Assembly (NCBI RefSeq): GCF_026385505.1 | Contig: NZ_JANIDV010000001.1 | Location: forward strand, 372,001 to 436,000 | Reading direction: 5' to 3' | Origin: Bombella dulcis | GTDB lineage: Bacteria; Pseudomonadota; Alphaproteobacteria; Acetobacterales; Acetobacteraceae | Length of the DNA: 64,000 bases | Part shown: piece after piece, positions 8,440 through 15,626 of the stretch | Numbering within the stretch: position 1 is the stretch's first letter | Layout of the letters: each line of letters starts with the position of its first letter | Notes under the pieces: generated by a model | Databases searched by the model: none | The model's input: the letters and a program-made list of their open reading frames with translations, nothing else | Told to the model about the DNA's origin: nothing | Made by a program: the position numbers and the translations under genes

Positions 8440-8672
8440 CAGAATTCTCCCTTGTCGAGCGTTCCGAGTAGCTGGTTGTTTCCCCTGATCCCGTTCGTTC
8501 GGGCAGCGAGTGCTCTCCGGGATGAGGCGGCTTCTTCATTGGCCGCCGAGGTTGCCTCAGCTTCAGACCGGACCCGGGTGGAATTACGTCCGGCTCGGTT
8601 GGCGTACCAGACAATCCCGACAATGAATGACAGGATGGCGACGACAATGCCGCCGATAAAATATGGGGTCAT
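8439..8672 (-). CDS. Rz-like inner-membrane spanin or small phage membrane protein
   Basis: A 77-residue protein with one N-terminal membrane helix (FIGGIVVAILSFIVGIVWY) and a roughly 45-residue charged, Ala-rich tail of heptad character. This is the topology of i-spanins, which reach through the periplasm to an outer-membrane lipoprotein partner. The start at 8672 is chosen because GGAGGGT lies 4-8 nt upstream; upstream starts at 8726 and 8738 would put 18-22 residues before the membrane segment. The downstream lipoprotein start overlaps this stop. Holin and endolysin genes were not found beside it. Confidence 0.45.
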   Translation of the reverse strand: MTPYFIGGIVVAILSFIVGIVWYANRAGRNSTRVRSEAEATSAANEEAASSRRALAARTNGIRGNNQLLGTLDKGEF

Positions 8673-8761
8673 GTACCCTCCGGTTACTCTTGCCAGTTCA
8701 GGTGCGCCCGGTTTCCTCGGCACCATATATTCAGTCAATACCTCCGGAATAGGAGGAATTC

Positions 8762-8950
8762 ATGGCCGCCGCCGGGCTGGATCTCGTGTCCTTCTTCTGG
8801 AGGCGGCTCTCGAGGCGGAAGCTAAAATTACCAAGACTTTCATATCGCTCCGGGATGCACGGTCCAGCGGGAAAAGCCCTCTTCTTCAATACAGAGAGCG
8901 TCGTGATGTGGCGACCCGACAGTAGTGGAGTTTTCGTAATGGTTGGTTGA
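8762..8950 (+). CDS. possible small basic protein in the degraded element
   Basis: A 62-codon frame begins 5 nt after a strong AGGAGG Shine-Dalgarno sequence. The product is Arg/Lys-rich around WRRLSRRKLKLPRL and resembles no family I know. The good ribosome binding site is the only support. The frame overlaps the start of the next degenerate phage gene by a few bases. Confidence 0.25.
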   Translation: MAAAGLDLVSFFWRRLSRRKLKLPRLSYRSGMHGPAGKALFFNTESVVMWRPDSSGVFVMVG

Positions 8951-9200
8951 TATTTCTCCTACCCTGATCGGGAAGAGCAATCGCCTTAACGCGGACGACC
9001 TTTCAGAAGAGGGGCGCATCATTACAGTTACTGACATGCGCCTGAGCGGTGATGCAGAGCAGCCGCTGGTCATTTAGATACGATGGCGACAATGGTCGAC
9101 TTTATTATCCATGCACAACTATACGCCAATTGCCCATATCTGGGGGACGGATGGTGGCGTATTCAAGGGGCGTAAACCCCACCTGTACCGTGATCCGACT
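8939..9200 (+). pseudogene. phage conserved protein remnant with multiple frameshifts
   Basis: Joining frames gives MV-DISPTLIGKSNRLNADDL, TVTDMRLSGDAEQPL, RYDGDNGRLYYPCTTIR and HIWGTDGGVFKGR. This is the outline of a conserved small phage protein with LNADDL, an EQP(V/L) block, YEGDNG..Y.PCK..R and a W...D block. The start is disrupted by a GGTT duplication (ATGGTTGGTTGAT, where ATGGTTGAT would restore the frame). A stop after PLVI and a further shift before HIWGT break it again. It cannot give a full product. The function of the family is not known to me. Confidence 0.5.
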
Positions 9201-9245
9201 GTTATTTCGGCAAGGAGGGGGAGCAATCCATTCAGAGGCTCAGAA

Positions 9246-9446
9246 ATGGGCACAAGGGTCCATCCAGAGGTAAGATCCGCTGCCAGTCGGGACGAGCTTG
9301 AGAAAGTCACTCAGGAACGGGGTGTTATCAATACCAGAAACAAGCTTAGGGACGAGGTTCCCAATCTGGAAGAAAACGTTTCTTTTGAGATCAGTCAAAA
9401 GCTGTCTTCATGTGATCAATTAAATGAGGTGCCATCATGGGTCTGA
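9246..9446 (+). CDS. small hypothetical protein in the degraded element
   Basis: A 66-residue, highly charged frame (SAASRDELEKVTQERGVINTR) with no recognised domain. It has an AGAGG-like sequence upstream of the ATG. It is open in the same frame as the last piece of the preceding broken gene, so it could instead be a read-through tail of that gene. Confidence 0.3.
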   Translation: MGTRVHPEVRSAASRDELEKVTQERGVINTRNKLRDEVPNLEENVSFEISQKLSSCDQLNEVPSWV

Positions 9447-9602
9447 TCATCTTTCTTACTTATCGCCGGATACCTGGCACTCGGCATTGTCTGGCGGATA
9501 TCCCTTTTACGCACCAGTAGCGGATACCGCCCTGGCCTGAGCAGTGCCGTGGTCTGCTTAACTTTGTGGCCTCTGATCGGGGTTGCTGAACTGAATGAAT
9601 AA
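9437..9602 (+). pseudogene. small membrane protein gene, frameshifted
   Basis: An ATG at 9437 opens MGLIIFLT, and the adjacent frame continues LIAGYLALGIVWRISLLR, then LSSAVVCLTLWPLIGVAELNE and stop. The whole would be a roughly 55-residue protein with two membrane segments, typical of small phage cassette proteins. A single-base indel near 9460 separates the two parts. Its stop overlaps the next ATG (TAATG). Confidence 0.4.
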
Positions 9603-9709
9603 TGGGTGCAGGAGAGGATGGCGTGGCTTTATCAATCATAATCGTCGTTTGGCTCTATCTTGTGGTAGGGTTTGTTTGCCCGTTACAGGGAAAAAATCTA
9701 TCGTCCTAG
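9602..9709 (+). CDS. possible 35-residue membrane peptide
   Basis: A short frame whose ATG overlaps the stop of the preceding membrane gene. The product has one hydrophobic segment (ALSIIIVVWLYLVVGFVC). Nothing but position and hydrophobicity supports it. Confidence 0.25.
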   Translation: MGAGEDGVALSIIIVVWLYLVVGFVCPLQGKNLSS

Positions 9710-9799
9710 CTGTTCCCGTGGCATATGGTCAGTAATCAGCACCGTTTTATTCTGGCCGTGCAAGATGGCGGTCGTGTTCTGGAAGAAGTGGAGGAAGGA

Positions 9800-10192
9800 A
9801 TGACCGACCAAATAACAAAACTGACAGCTCAGATTATCAAAGCGTATCTTACAAATCATGAGGTGACAGCCGAGGCAGTACCTGGTTTGGTCCGTTCTGT
9901 TCGTGATGCCCTTGCCGCTGAGGCAAGCTCGGTTAAATCAAAGCAGGAGAAGCCCGTTCCAGCCGTGCACCCTCGCAAGTCCGTATTCCCTGACTACATC
10001 ATCTGCCTAGAAGATGGGAAGAAGCTCAAGACACTGAGGCGGCATCTTATGTCAACTTACGGCATGACCCCACAACAGTATCGGGGGAAATGGGGTCTTC
10101 CAAGCACCTATCCGATGGTGGCACCATCCTATTCCGCACGGCGGTCAGAGATTGCGAAAGAGAAGGGTTTGGGAAGGAATGTTGATGACTGA
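9800..10192 (+). CDS. MucR/Ros family zinc-finger transcriptional regulator
   Basis: A 130-residue regulator. The N-terminal half (LTAQIIKAYLTNHEVTAEAVPGLVRSV) is the MucR oligomerisation region. The C-terminal half has PDYIICLEDGKKLKTLRRHL and YGMTPQQYRGKWGLPSTYPMVAP, the Ros/MucR zinc-finger DNA-binding domain. Family members bind AT-rich targets and act as H-NS-like silencers of surface and virulence genes. The ATG at 9800 follows GAGGAAGG closely; an upstream in-frame ATG at 9725 is not favoured. It is one of the few intact genes in the element and may still be expressed. Its stop overlaps the start of the Lar-like remnant. Confidence 0.85.
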   Translation: MTDQITKLTAQIIKAYLTNHEVTAEAVPGLVRSVRDALAAEASSVKSKQEKPVPAVHPRKSVFPDYIICLEDGKKLKTLRRHLMSTYGMTPQQYRGKWGLPSTYPMVAPSYSARRSEIAKEKGLGRNVDD

Positions 10193-10340
10193 GCCGGAAC
10201 TCGAGCCGTGCTTGCTTTGTCCTGATGGGGAGCCCGAGGCTTATAGAACTGACGGGTCAAATTATTAATATGTTCTTTGTATTGGGTGTTGGGCTCAAGG
10301 CCCTAATGCTTCGACAGCCAAAATGGCGGCTCAGCGGGAA
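10185..10340 (+). pseudogene. Lar-like restriction alleviation zinc-ribbon protein, nonsense-interrupted
   Basis: From an ATG overlapping the MucR stop by 8 nt, the frame reads MTEPELEPCLLCPDGEPEAY then a TAA stop at 10266-10268. After that the same frame continues YVLCIGCWAQGPNAST. The two CxxC pairs and the C..CGA.GP.A.T end are the pattern of Lar-family zinc ribbons found in phages and prophages. One sense codon changed to TAA therefore accounts for the loss. The frame stays open into the AlpA-like gene. Confidence 0.6.
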
Positions 10341-10562
10341 CACCAAATCGGGGAAGAAGGGATAAGTAAAATCGAACCACTTAGGTCGAAGGGAGAGGTC
10401 TCCAAATATCTAGGTGTAAGCAAGCCAACCCTTGAACGGTATATTCGGCAGGGAAAATTCCCCAATGGTTTCAGGCTCTGTAACGGCCATCTTCGCTGGA
10501 CGAAGAAGACACTTCTGGCCGAGGTCGAGAAGGCGGCGCAGAGCGAGATGGAGTCTGCGTAA
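10323..10562 (+). CDS. AlpA-like helix-turn-helix regulator / excisionase-type protein
   Basis: A 79-residue protein whose core, VSKYLGVSKPTLERYIRQGKFP then GFRLCNGHLRWTKKTLLAEVEK, is the MerR-like winged helix of AlpA and prophage regulators. Such proteins activate integrase genes or serve as recombination directionality factors. The start is uncertain: the ATG at 10323 lies in the open tail of the Lar-like frame, while GAAGAAGGG followed by ATA AGT AAA at about 10362 looks like a ribosome binding site with an ATG changed to ATA. It lies upstream of the convergent integrase remnant. Confidence 0.65.
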   Translation: MAAQREHQIGEEGISKIEPLRSKGEVSKYLGVSKPTLERYIRQGKFPNGFRLCNGHLRWTKKTLLAEVEKAAQSEMESA

Positions 10563-10565
10563 TAG

Positions 10566-11449
10566 CATTGGCTGGAGCACCTTTTCCAAAAAGGAGGTCA
10601 GCCCATTCTTGGACGATTTCCTTTCTTTAGCCTAGATGAAGCGACCTGTTGTAGACTGCTTTCACTTTATCTTTGGGGAGATGAGCCAGCATCAGGTTGA
10701 TGACGTAGCGGTCTTCTGGCGGCTTCTAATTCATTATCGAGGATAAAGCCGACCGGAACCCGTGCGGGATGTGATGTTCAGCGTATCCGTTTTGTTTCTA
10801 GATCGTAGATAAAGCCATATTACTCATGGATTTTTCTGGCGACCTTTCGGCACTTTCTGGAGTATCCTTTTTAGTGGGAAGGCCGAGGCCGTCTGGGCTA
10901 TACCGCAGGCAATGCCGTACAGAGGAATATGGCACTGATCTGCTGGCAGACCTGGTGTGCTGTCTCCGATGGCCTTCTTAGTCTCAACACGCTTCAGGAT
11001 AACCAGAATCACCGGAGACGTGATCTCGCTGAGGGAGACGTTGCCGATAGCTGGATAAACGTATCTTTCCAGACTGCTGATTACCTCAGAGTGGTGTTTG
11101 CTGATCTCCACGCTAGGAATGTCTGTCCAACTCATTGTTCTACGATCTGGTGGAAGATCCCCTCACCATTGACGGTATATGCTTTGCGCTGCTTCTAGGT
11201 CAGGGCTGGGATCAATACCTGCCCGCAAAACTTTACATGGGCAGCATCCTTGGCCTGTCTGGCCTCGACCAGGCTTACTTCTGGATATGCTACAAACGAG
11301 AGTTTGCGTTCTTTGCCATCAATCCTATATTTGAGATGCTAGTGTTTCGATTCGTTGGGCCGAACAAGAAGGTAAGGCCCTTGGCCGTCCGCCAGTTTGT
11401 GGGGCTTTTCTTTTCCTTTGGCGTTCTTGATTTCCGTATTTGTCAGCAT
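10566..11449 (-). pseudogene. tyrosine-type phage integrase, frameshifted and internally deleted
   Basis: Reading leftward from an ATG at 11449, the pieces follow integrase order: MLTNTEIKNAKGKEKPHKLADGQG and YRIDGKERKLSF..YPEVSLVEARQAKD (N-terminal DUF4102 domain), HHSEVISSLERYVYPAIGNVSLSEITSPV (SAM-like core-binding domain), then HHIPHGFRSALSSIMN (the catalytic HxxR box) and VYNRSLHL (the Tyr region). In-frame stops, frameshifts and a loss of most of the catalytic domain between the core-binding domain and the HxxR box make it non-functional. It is adjacent to the right attachment repeat, as expected for the element's own integrase. Confidence 0.85.
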
Positions 11450-11466
11450 GGGGGCTCCACAAAAAA

Positions 11467-11478
11467 TGAGGCCCCAAA
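11467..11478. repeat. right copy of the 12-bp subterminal repeat
   Basis: TGAGGCCCCAAA matches 7300-7311. The surrounding 11450-11590 stretch, just upstream of the integrase remnant, also has nested repeats (GTGCAATGTGTCACAATGCAC and GCTAGAAATGCTAG, partly palindromic), consistent with an old regulatory or attachment region. Confidence 0.4.
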
Positions 11479-11595
11479 TCGATGCAGTGCAATGTGTCAC
11501 AATGCACTGTGGCGAAGGGTTTATTTGCTAGAAATGCTAGATTTCCGCCATTCATGACAACGAGTGAATAAGTTTTGCATATACATTGTGACAGA

Positions 11596-11609
11596 ATCCC
11601 CTCCGCCAC
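11596..11609. repeat. right attachment repeat (attR) of degraded element
   Basis: An exact 14-bp copy of the tRNA-Ser(GCU) 3' end at 7211-7224. It stands alone, with no tRNA body around it, so it is best read as the distal attachment site. Confidence 0.75.
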
Positions 11610-12054
11610 GGTATTACGCTAGACGGTGACAGAACCTGCAGTAAACAGGCAAAAATGAATGCCAGATCGTGGCATGATGTGACATGTAGCGACAATTAAG
11701 GGCAGAAAAAGCGGTGTATTGGCTATAAGTAGGTAAGCACTGAGTGGTGTTTCTGTGAAACGTCTCCTACAGAAAAGCTGATTTATATAGTCTAGCTATC
11801 GGGGTTTTTACTCAACGGATCGAAATTCTGGCAGTTCCGACATAACCAGGTCGTCGGGAGAGAGAATACATTATCAATTGCCTGTATCCTGAGGCTTCTC
11901 TGGCACAAACAAAAACTGCTCGCGACAAAGCCTAATTTGGTCTCAGGGAAACCGTGATTTTAGCATCATTAGAAAGCAGGAAAAGGCAGCTGCTCCAAGG
12001 GGGAACTCCATCATACCATTTTGAGGAATTTCTAAGCACAGCGTAAGGAGTGAT
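11610..12054. other. gene-free stretch between attR and gpmA
   Basis: About 445 bp with no frame that looks coding on either strand and no recognised RNA. Its low coding character resembles the decayed element, so it may hold older mobile-element debris, but I could not identify any. Confidence 0.4.
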
Positions 12055-12060
12055 AAATAA

Positions 12061-12092
12061 GAAGGGCGGCTCCCTGAAAGGAATTGCCCTTC
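12061..12092 (-). terminator. probable terminator after gpmA
   Basis: The arms GAAGGGC and GCCCTTC close an 18-nt loop that can pair further. On the minus strand it is followed by TTATTT. It lies 23 bp past the gpmA stop. Confidence 0.55.
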
Positions 12093-12114
12093 CTCTGCCG
12101 ATGGCATCCAGAGC

Positions 12115-12867
12115 TTATTTGGCTTTGCCCTGATTGGCGACGGCTGCTGCCTTGGCAGCGATTTCGTCCGCATCACCCAGATAGTAGTGCTTGACCGGCT
12201 TGAAGTTCTCATCGAACTCATAGACCAGCGGCACACCTGTCGGGATGTTCAGGTTAAGGATTTCATCCTCTGTCATGTTGTCCAGATATTTCACCAGGGC
12301 ACGCAGGGAGTTGCCGTGAGCGGCGATGATGACCTTCTCGCCCTTCTTGATGCGGGGCAGGATGGCCTTCTCCCAGTAAGGAATGACGCGCTCGATGGTC
12401 AGGGCGAGGCTCTCCGTGACGGGCAGTTCCTTTTCGCTCAGGGAAGCGTAACGGGGGTCATGGCCGGGGAAGCGTTCGTCGGAACGTTCCAGAGCAGGCG
12501 GGGTGACGGCAAACCCGCGACGCCACTGCTTGACCTGTTCATCACCGTATTTTTTGGCCGTCTCGGCCTTGTTGAGACCCTGAAGGGCACCGTAGTGACG
12601 CTCGTTCAGACGCCAGTTCTTTTCGACCGGCAGCCAGGCCTGATCCACGCCGTCAAGAATGTTCCAGAGCGTATGGATGGCACGTTTCAGAACGGAGGTG
12701 TAAGCGTAGTCGAAGGAGTAACCTTCCTTGTGCAGCAGCTGGCCGGCAGCCTTGGCTTCGTTGCGTCCTTTCTCGGACAGGTCCACGTCGTACCAGCCGG
12801 TGAAACGGTTTTCCTGATTCCACTGGCTTTCGCCGTGACGGACCAGAACAAGCTTTGTGACGGCCAT
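12115..12867 (-). CDS. gpmA: 2,3-bisphosphoglycerate-dependent phosphoglycerate mutase
   Basis: A 250-residue glycolytic enzyme that interconverts 3- and 2-phosphoglycerate. It shows the histidine phosphatase signature [20 protein letters not shown] (the phospho-accepting His in RHG) and the second catalytic histidine in [12 protein letters not shown], plus the family's [18 protein letters not shown] block. The C-terminus is slightly extended with an Ala-rich tail. The ATG at 12867 follows TAAGGAGATC directly. Acetic acid bacteria use this enzyme in lower glycolysis and gluconeogenesis even when the upper pathway is incomplete (established for the group). It is transcribed alone, with terminators on both sides. 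Confidence 0.96.
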   Translation of the reverse strand: MAVTKLVLVRHGESQWNQENRFTGWYDVDLSEKGRNEAKAAGQLLHKEGYSFDYAYTSVLKRAIHTLWNILDGVDQAWLPVEKNWRLNERHYGALQGLNKAETAKKYGDEQVKQWRRGFAVTPPALERSDERFPGHDPRYASLSEKELPVTESLALTIERVIPYWEKAILPRIKKGEKVIIAAHGNSLRALVKYLDNMTEDEILNLNIPTGVPLVYEFDENFKPVKHYYLGDADEIAAKAAAVANQGKAK

Positions 12868-13006
12868 GATGATCTCCTTAGTACATAAGGGTTTAGTAAC
12901 ACCGGGAGATTGCGCCACTACAGGCCGAACTGCAAGGGTGCAGTCTCGATTCACGGCCTTTGTGAAAGCATGGCCGTTATGAGAAGAGAAACGGTCCGGT
13001 CATGAA

Positions 13007-13036
13007 AAAGGCCGCTCCCAGAGGGGAACGGCCTTT
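13007..13036 (-). terminator. Rho-independent terminator after the MFS gene
   Basis: A long stem based on AAAGGCCG and CGGCCTTT, with extra pairing of TCCC/GGGA around a short loop, is followed on the minus strand by TTTTTC. It is 28 bp past the permease stop. Confidence 0.88.
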
Positions 13037-13063
13037 CGGGGCGTGAGACGTATCAGGGCAGGA

Positions 13064-14359
13064 TCATGACGCCGCTGATTTTTTCTCCTGTTCCGCCGTA
13101 TAGCGGCGGGCTTCCGGAGAGACTGTCAGCATCATCGTCATGCCGGCTGACAGCAGGTAGATGATGGCAAAAGCCCAGATGACATAGGCCATGCCCACGC
13201 CAAAGATCATGCCACAGAGTGACACGATGGCGGGACCAACCCATGTCGAGGCACCGGCTCCCAGCCCCAGGATGGAGAGGGCAGCCGCTTTCTCCCGGGG
13301 GCATATCTGCGGCATCAGGCCTGACAGCGGGACGAAGGCAGCAACGGACGCACCATAGAGGATGCCCACCACGGCAGCAGCGGCGAAATTGCCCGGATAC
13401 CATAGGGGCACGTAGTAGAAGAGGGGAATGGTGATGAAACCGCCAACACCCCCGAATGCGGCGACAACAAAGCGGTATCCGATCCTGTCGGCGATCATGC
13501 CGGAGATGAGATTGACGATGATGTTGCTCAGGAAGATGAGAGATAGCAGGTTCAGCCATTGCCCCAGAGTGAAGCCGAGATGGTCGACAAAGAAGCCGGG
13601 CATGATGGCCAGGAAGGCATATTCCGAGGAGGTGTCAATGGTCCGGACAATACCGGCAATGAGCGTCTTCGGCTCCCGCCAGACGATGCTGATGGACCCC
13701 AGAAAAATCTGTCTTGCAGGCACGTCGGCAGGAAGCAGGCGTCTGGTCCCCGTAGGCTCCCTCGTGAAGAGCAGGGCAATGAGACCACCGATGACAACCA
13801 GCCCCAGTGAGCACCAGAAGGTGTTGATCTCACCAATGGCCGGGATGGCGAAGCGGGCGAACTGGGAGCCAAGAGTCGGCAGACCTGCTGAGAAGGAGAA
13901 CCAGAACCAGCCAGCCGCCGCCCCCAGCATGGAGATCGGTGTTGCAGCGGCGATCCAGACCAGAAAGCCATAGGCGAAGAGAGGATAGGCGAATCCCCGC
14001 AGGGCGTAGAAGGTCAGGATCCATGTACTGTTATTGAGGGTCAGCCCAAAGACGAGGAAACCGACCTCCAGCATGGCCCAGAGAATCAGGCCCATCCACA
14101 TGACCTTCTTGGGTCCCATGAGGTCCGAGAGCGGCCCGGCAAACCAGGCGGCAATCATCACGGTAATGCCATAGAACGTGAAAAGCTCGTTGACGAAACT
14201 CTGGGGATGACCGGTATGGAGCATGAATGTGTCGAGATAGCCGGCCTCGACACCGTCACCAACCATGAAGAGGAGCTGGCCGACAAAGGCCCAGAAGAGG
14301 GCACCGGGTATGCCTATTTTTTCAACAAAACTGCGTTTCGTATCTGGCGCATCTGCCAT
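13064..14359 (-). CDS. MFS transporter of the polyol permease type (RbtT/DalT-like)
   Basis: A 431-residue, 12-helix major facilitator. The sequence follows the ribitol/arabinitol permease branch: GIPGALFWAFVGQLLFMVGDGVEAGYL at the first helix, FTFYGITVMIAAWFAGPLSDLMGPKKVMW (the loop 2-3 motif) and ALRGFAYPLFAYGFLVWIAAATP. The closest characterised relatives I can name are Klebsiella RbtT and DalT, which import polyols by proton symport. Acetic acid bacteria oxidise polyols mostly in the periplasm, so this would serve cytoplasmic use. No polyol dehydrogenase is adjacent. Substrate is inferred. Confidence 0.82.
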   Translation of the reverse strand: MADAPDTKRSFVEKIGIPGALFWAFVGQLLFMVGDGVEAGYLDTFMLHTGHPQSFVNELFTFYGITVMIAAWFAGPLSDLMGPKKVMWMGLILWAMLEVGFLVFGLTLNNSTWILTFYALRGFAYPLFAYGFLVWIAAATPISMLGAAAGWFWFSFSAGLPTLGSQFARFAIPAIGEINTFWCSLGLVVIGGLIALLFTREPTGTRRLLPADVPARQIFLGSISIVWREPKTLIAGIVRTIDTSSEYAFLAIMPGFFVDHLGFTLGQWLNLLSLIFLSNIIVNLISGMIADRIGYRFVVAAFGGVGGFITIPLFYYVPLWYPGNFAAAAVVGILYGASVAAFVPLSGLMPQICPREKAAALSILGLGAGASTWVGPAIVSLCGMIFGVGMAYVIWAFAIIYLLSAGMTMMLTVSPEARRYTAEQEKKSAAS

Positions 14360-14826
14360 AAAAGTCTCTCCGCTTACGGTGGGAGGGAAGAGAGGCTGAC
14401 AGTCAGCTTGTCCATGCCCTCGCAGATGATTATTCAGACCCTACGAGAGTGCTCGGGTCTTCAGAATGTGCACTCGGTACAGAGGCAGTCTCAATATTGT
14501 AAGTCGTGAAGATAGTAGACCATGTGTGGCTCTGTACGAGGAAGGATACACTTCATAACACGGGAGTAATTTTTTTTCAATTTACGTTCCATGGTGCCTT
14601 TTTAAAGAATTCTGCCTCATGCAGAATGCGGAATTCTTCTCTGTTCTCATGAAATATTATATCTCTGATAGAAAATTTCAGGACAGTCTTTTCTTCCTTT
14701 TCCTGTTTCGTTTCAGGAATGATTTTTTCTGGTATGGAGGGGGAAAAGGGGAGAATTTTTTAGTTGCGAAAGAATGTCATTATCATTAGCGTCTGAGGGC
14801 AAGGCCAGATTGGAGGCGGGACCCAG
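14360..14826. other. divergent promoter region between the MFS permease and bfd
   Basis: These 467 bp are AT-rich toward the right half. They must contain the promoters of the leftward permease gene and of rightward bfd. I see a Fur-like box near 14773-14787 and no convincing open frame. Confidence 0.5.
14773..14787 (+). promoter_or_regulatory. Fur-type box upstream of bfd
   Basis: AATGTCATTATCATT, 40 bp before the bfd start, reads ATGATAATGACATT in reverse and matches the 6-1-6 pattern of Fur operators. It suggests iron control of bfd. Irr or RirA could bind instead in some alphaproteobacteria. Confidence 0.55.
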
Positions 14827-15093
14827 ATGATTATATGCTCATGCAACGGCTTGTCTGACAGAGATGTACACGCTGCCATCCAGGCGGGGGTGGTGAAGAT
14901 TTCTGAGATATATTCAGCACGCCAGTGCCGGGTGAAATGCGGGAACTGCGTGAAAGGCGTGGCCTGCCTGCTGAAAGAGGCCCGGCAGAAGAATTGTGCC
15001 TGCCCGGGTACGGCGGCAACCATCGAGCAGAGCGTGGTTGCCCAGATGGCCGACAATGATGACATGGTACAAAAAAAAGAAGCCTCCCTGTAA
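14827..15093 (+). CDS. bfd: bacterioferritin-associated ferredoxin-like [2Fe-2S] protein
   Basis: An 88-residue protein with the BFD domain. The cluster ligands are C4 and C6 (ICSCNGLSD) and the downstream CRVKCGNC pair. Bfd docks on bacterioferritin and reduces its heme so stored iron is released. The C-terminus has three further Cys (CL..., CACPG) and an Asp/Lys-rich tail, longer than the 64 residues of the E. coli protein. It converges on bfr with 38 bp between stops, and both genes have Fur-type boxes upstream, consistent with joint iron control of storage and mobilisation. Confidence 0.9.
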   Translation: MIICSCNGLSDRDVHAAIQAGVVKISEIYSARQCRVKCGNCVKGVACLLKEARQKNCACPGTAATIEQSVVAQMADNDDMVQKKEASL

Positions 15094-15104
15094 GGAAGGC
15101 TTCT
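15078..15104 (-). terminator. terminator between convergent bfd and bfr
   Basis: The inverted repeat AGAAGCCT/AGGCTTCT spans the bfd stop codon. On the minus strand it is followed by a run of eight T, so it ends the bfr transcript. On the plus strand the T-run is broken (TTCTTCTC). Confidence 0.8.
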
Positions 15105-15131
15105 TCTCATAGAGACAGCTTTTTACAGCTA

Positions 15132-15626
15132 TCAGTGACCGCTGTTCTGGTCTGCACTCTCTGAGTTCAGAGTGATGTAGCGTTCCAGACCGATCTGCTT
15201 GATGAGGTCCAGCTGCGTGTCGATGAAGTCCTCGTGGGACTCTTCGTCGGCAAGGATGCGGAAGAGCAGGTCACGGGACACGAAGTCACGCACGCTTTCG
15301 CAATAGGCGATGCCTTCGCGGATCTTTTCCAGAGCCAGAGCCTCGACCTTCAGATCGCATTCCAGGATTTCCTTCACGTTCTCGCCGATCTGGAGCGGGT
15401 TCAGGTGCTGGAGATTCGGCAGGCCACCGAGGAAGAGGATGCGCTCGATCAGCCAGTCGGCGTGACGCATCTCCTCGATGGACTCTTCATATTCCTTCTT
15501 GCCCAGCTTGGTGACGCCCCAGTGGTTCAGCGTGCGGGAGTGCAGGAAGTACTGGTTGATGGCTGTCAGCTCATTGGCCAGCTGAGCGTTCAGATATTCA
15601 ATAACCTTCGGGTCTTTAGCAGCCAT
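15132..15626 (-). CDS. bfr: bacterioferritin
   Basis: A 164-residue four-helix ferritin subunit. NELTAINQYFLHSRTLNHWG contains the first ferroxidase Glu, EEMRHADWLIERILFLGGLPN holds the ExxH pair with the family's heme region close by, and LADEESHEDFIDTQLDLI supplies the ExxH/D site of the last helix. Twenty-four such subunits form an iron-storing shell. One point is odd: the usual heme-ligand Met (M52 in E. coli) falls in IERILFLGGLPN, where Ile or Leu appear at the expected place, so heme binding should be tested. The ATG at 15626 has GGAGG upstream. A near-perfect Fur box lies upstream at 15740. Confidence 0.93.
   Translation of the reverse strand: MAAKDPKVIEYLNAQLANELTAINQYFLHSRTLNHWGVTKLGKKEYEESIEEMRHADWLIERILFLGGLPNLQHLNPLQIGENVKEILECDLKVEALALEKIREGIAYCESVRDFVSRDLLFRILADEESHEDFIDTQLDLIKQIGLERYITLNSESADQNSGH

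Larger units (their letters stand above)
7211..11609. mobile_element. degraded prophage-like integrative element at tRNA-Ser(GCU)
   Basis: A 4.4 kb segment lies between 14-bp repeats of the tRNA 3' end. The contents are phage-type: an XRE regulator, a spanin pair, small membrane proteins, a MucR regulator, a Lar-like zinc ribbon, an AlpA-like regulator, and a tyrosine integrase at the right end reading inward. Most genes are broken by frameshifts, stops or deletions. There are no capsid, tail, terminase or replication genes, so it cannot be a working phage. The coding density is far below that of the backbone. Confidence 0.8.

Noticed and set aside
11135..11557. Plus-strand 140-codon frame in the degraded element
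   Set aside because: The minus strand of the same DNA encodes recognisable integrase pieces.
12187..12888. A 233-codon frame antisense to gpmA
   Set aside because: It is the mirror of gpmA with no family resemblance and no start signal.
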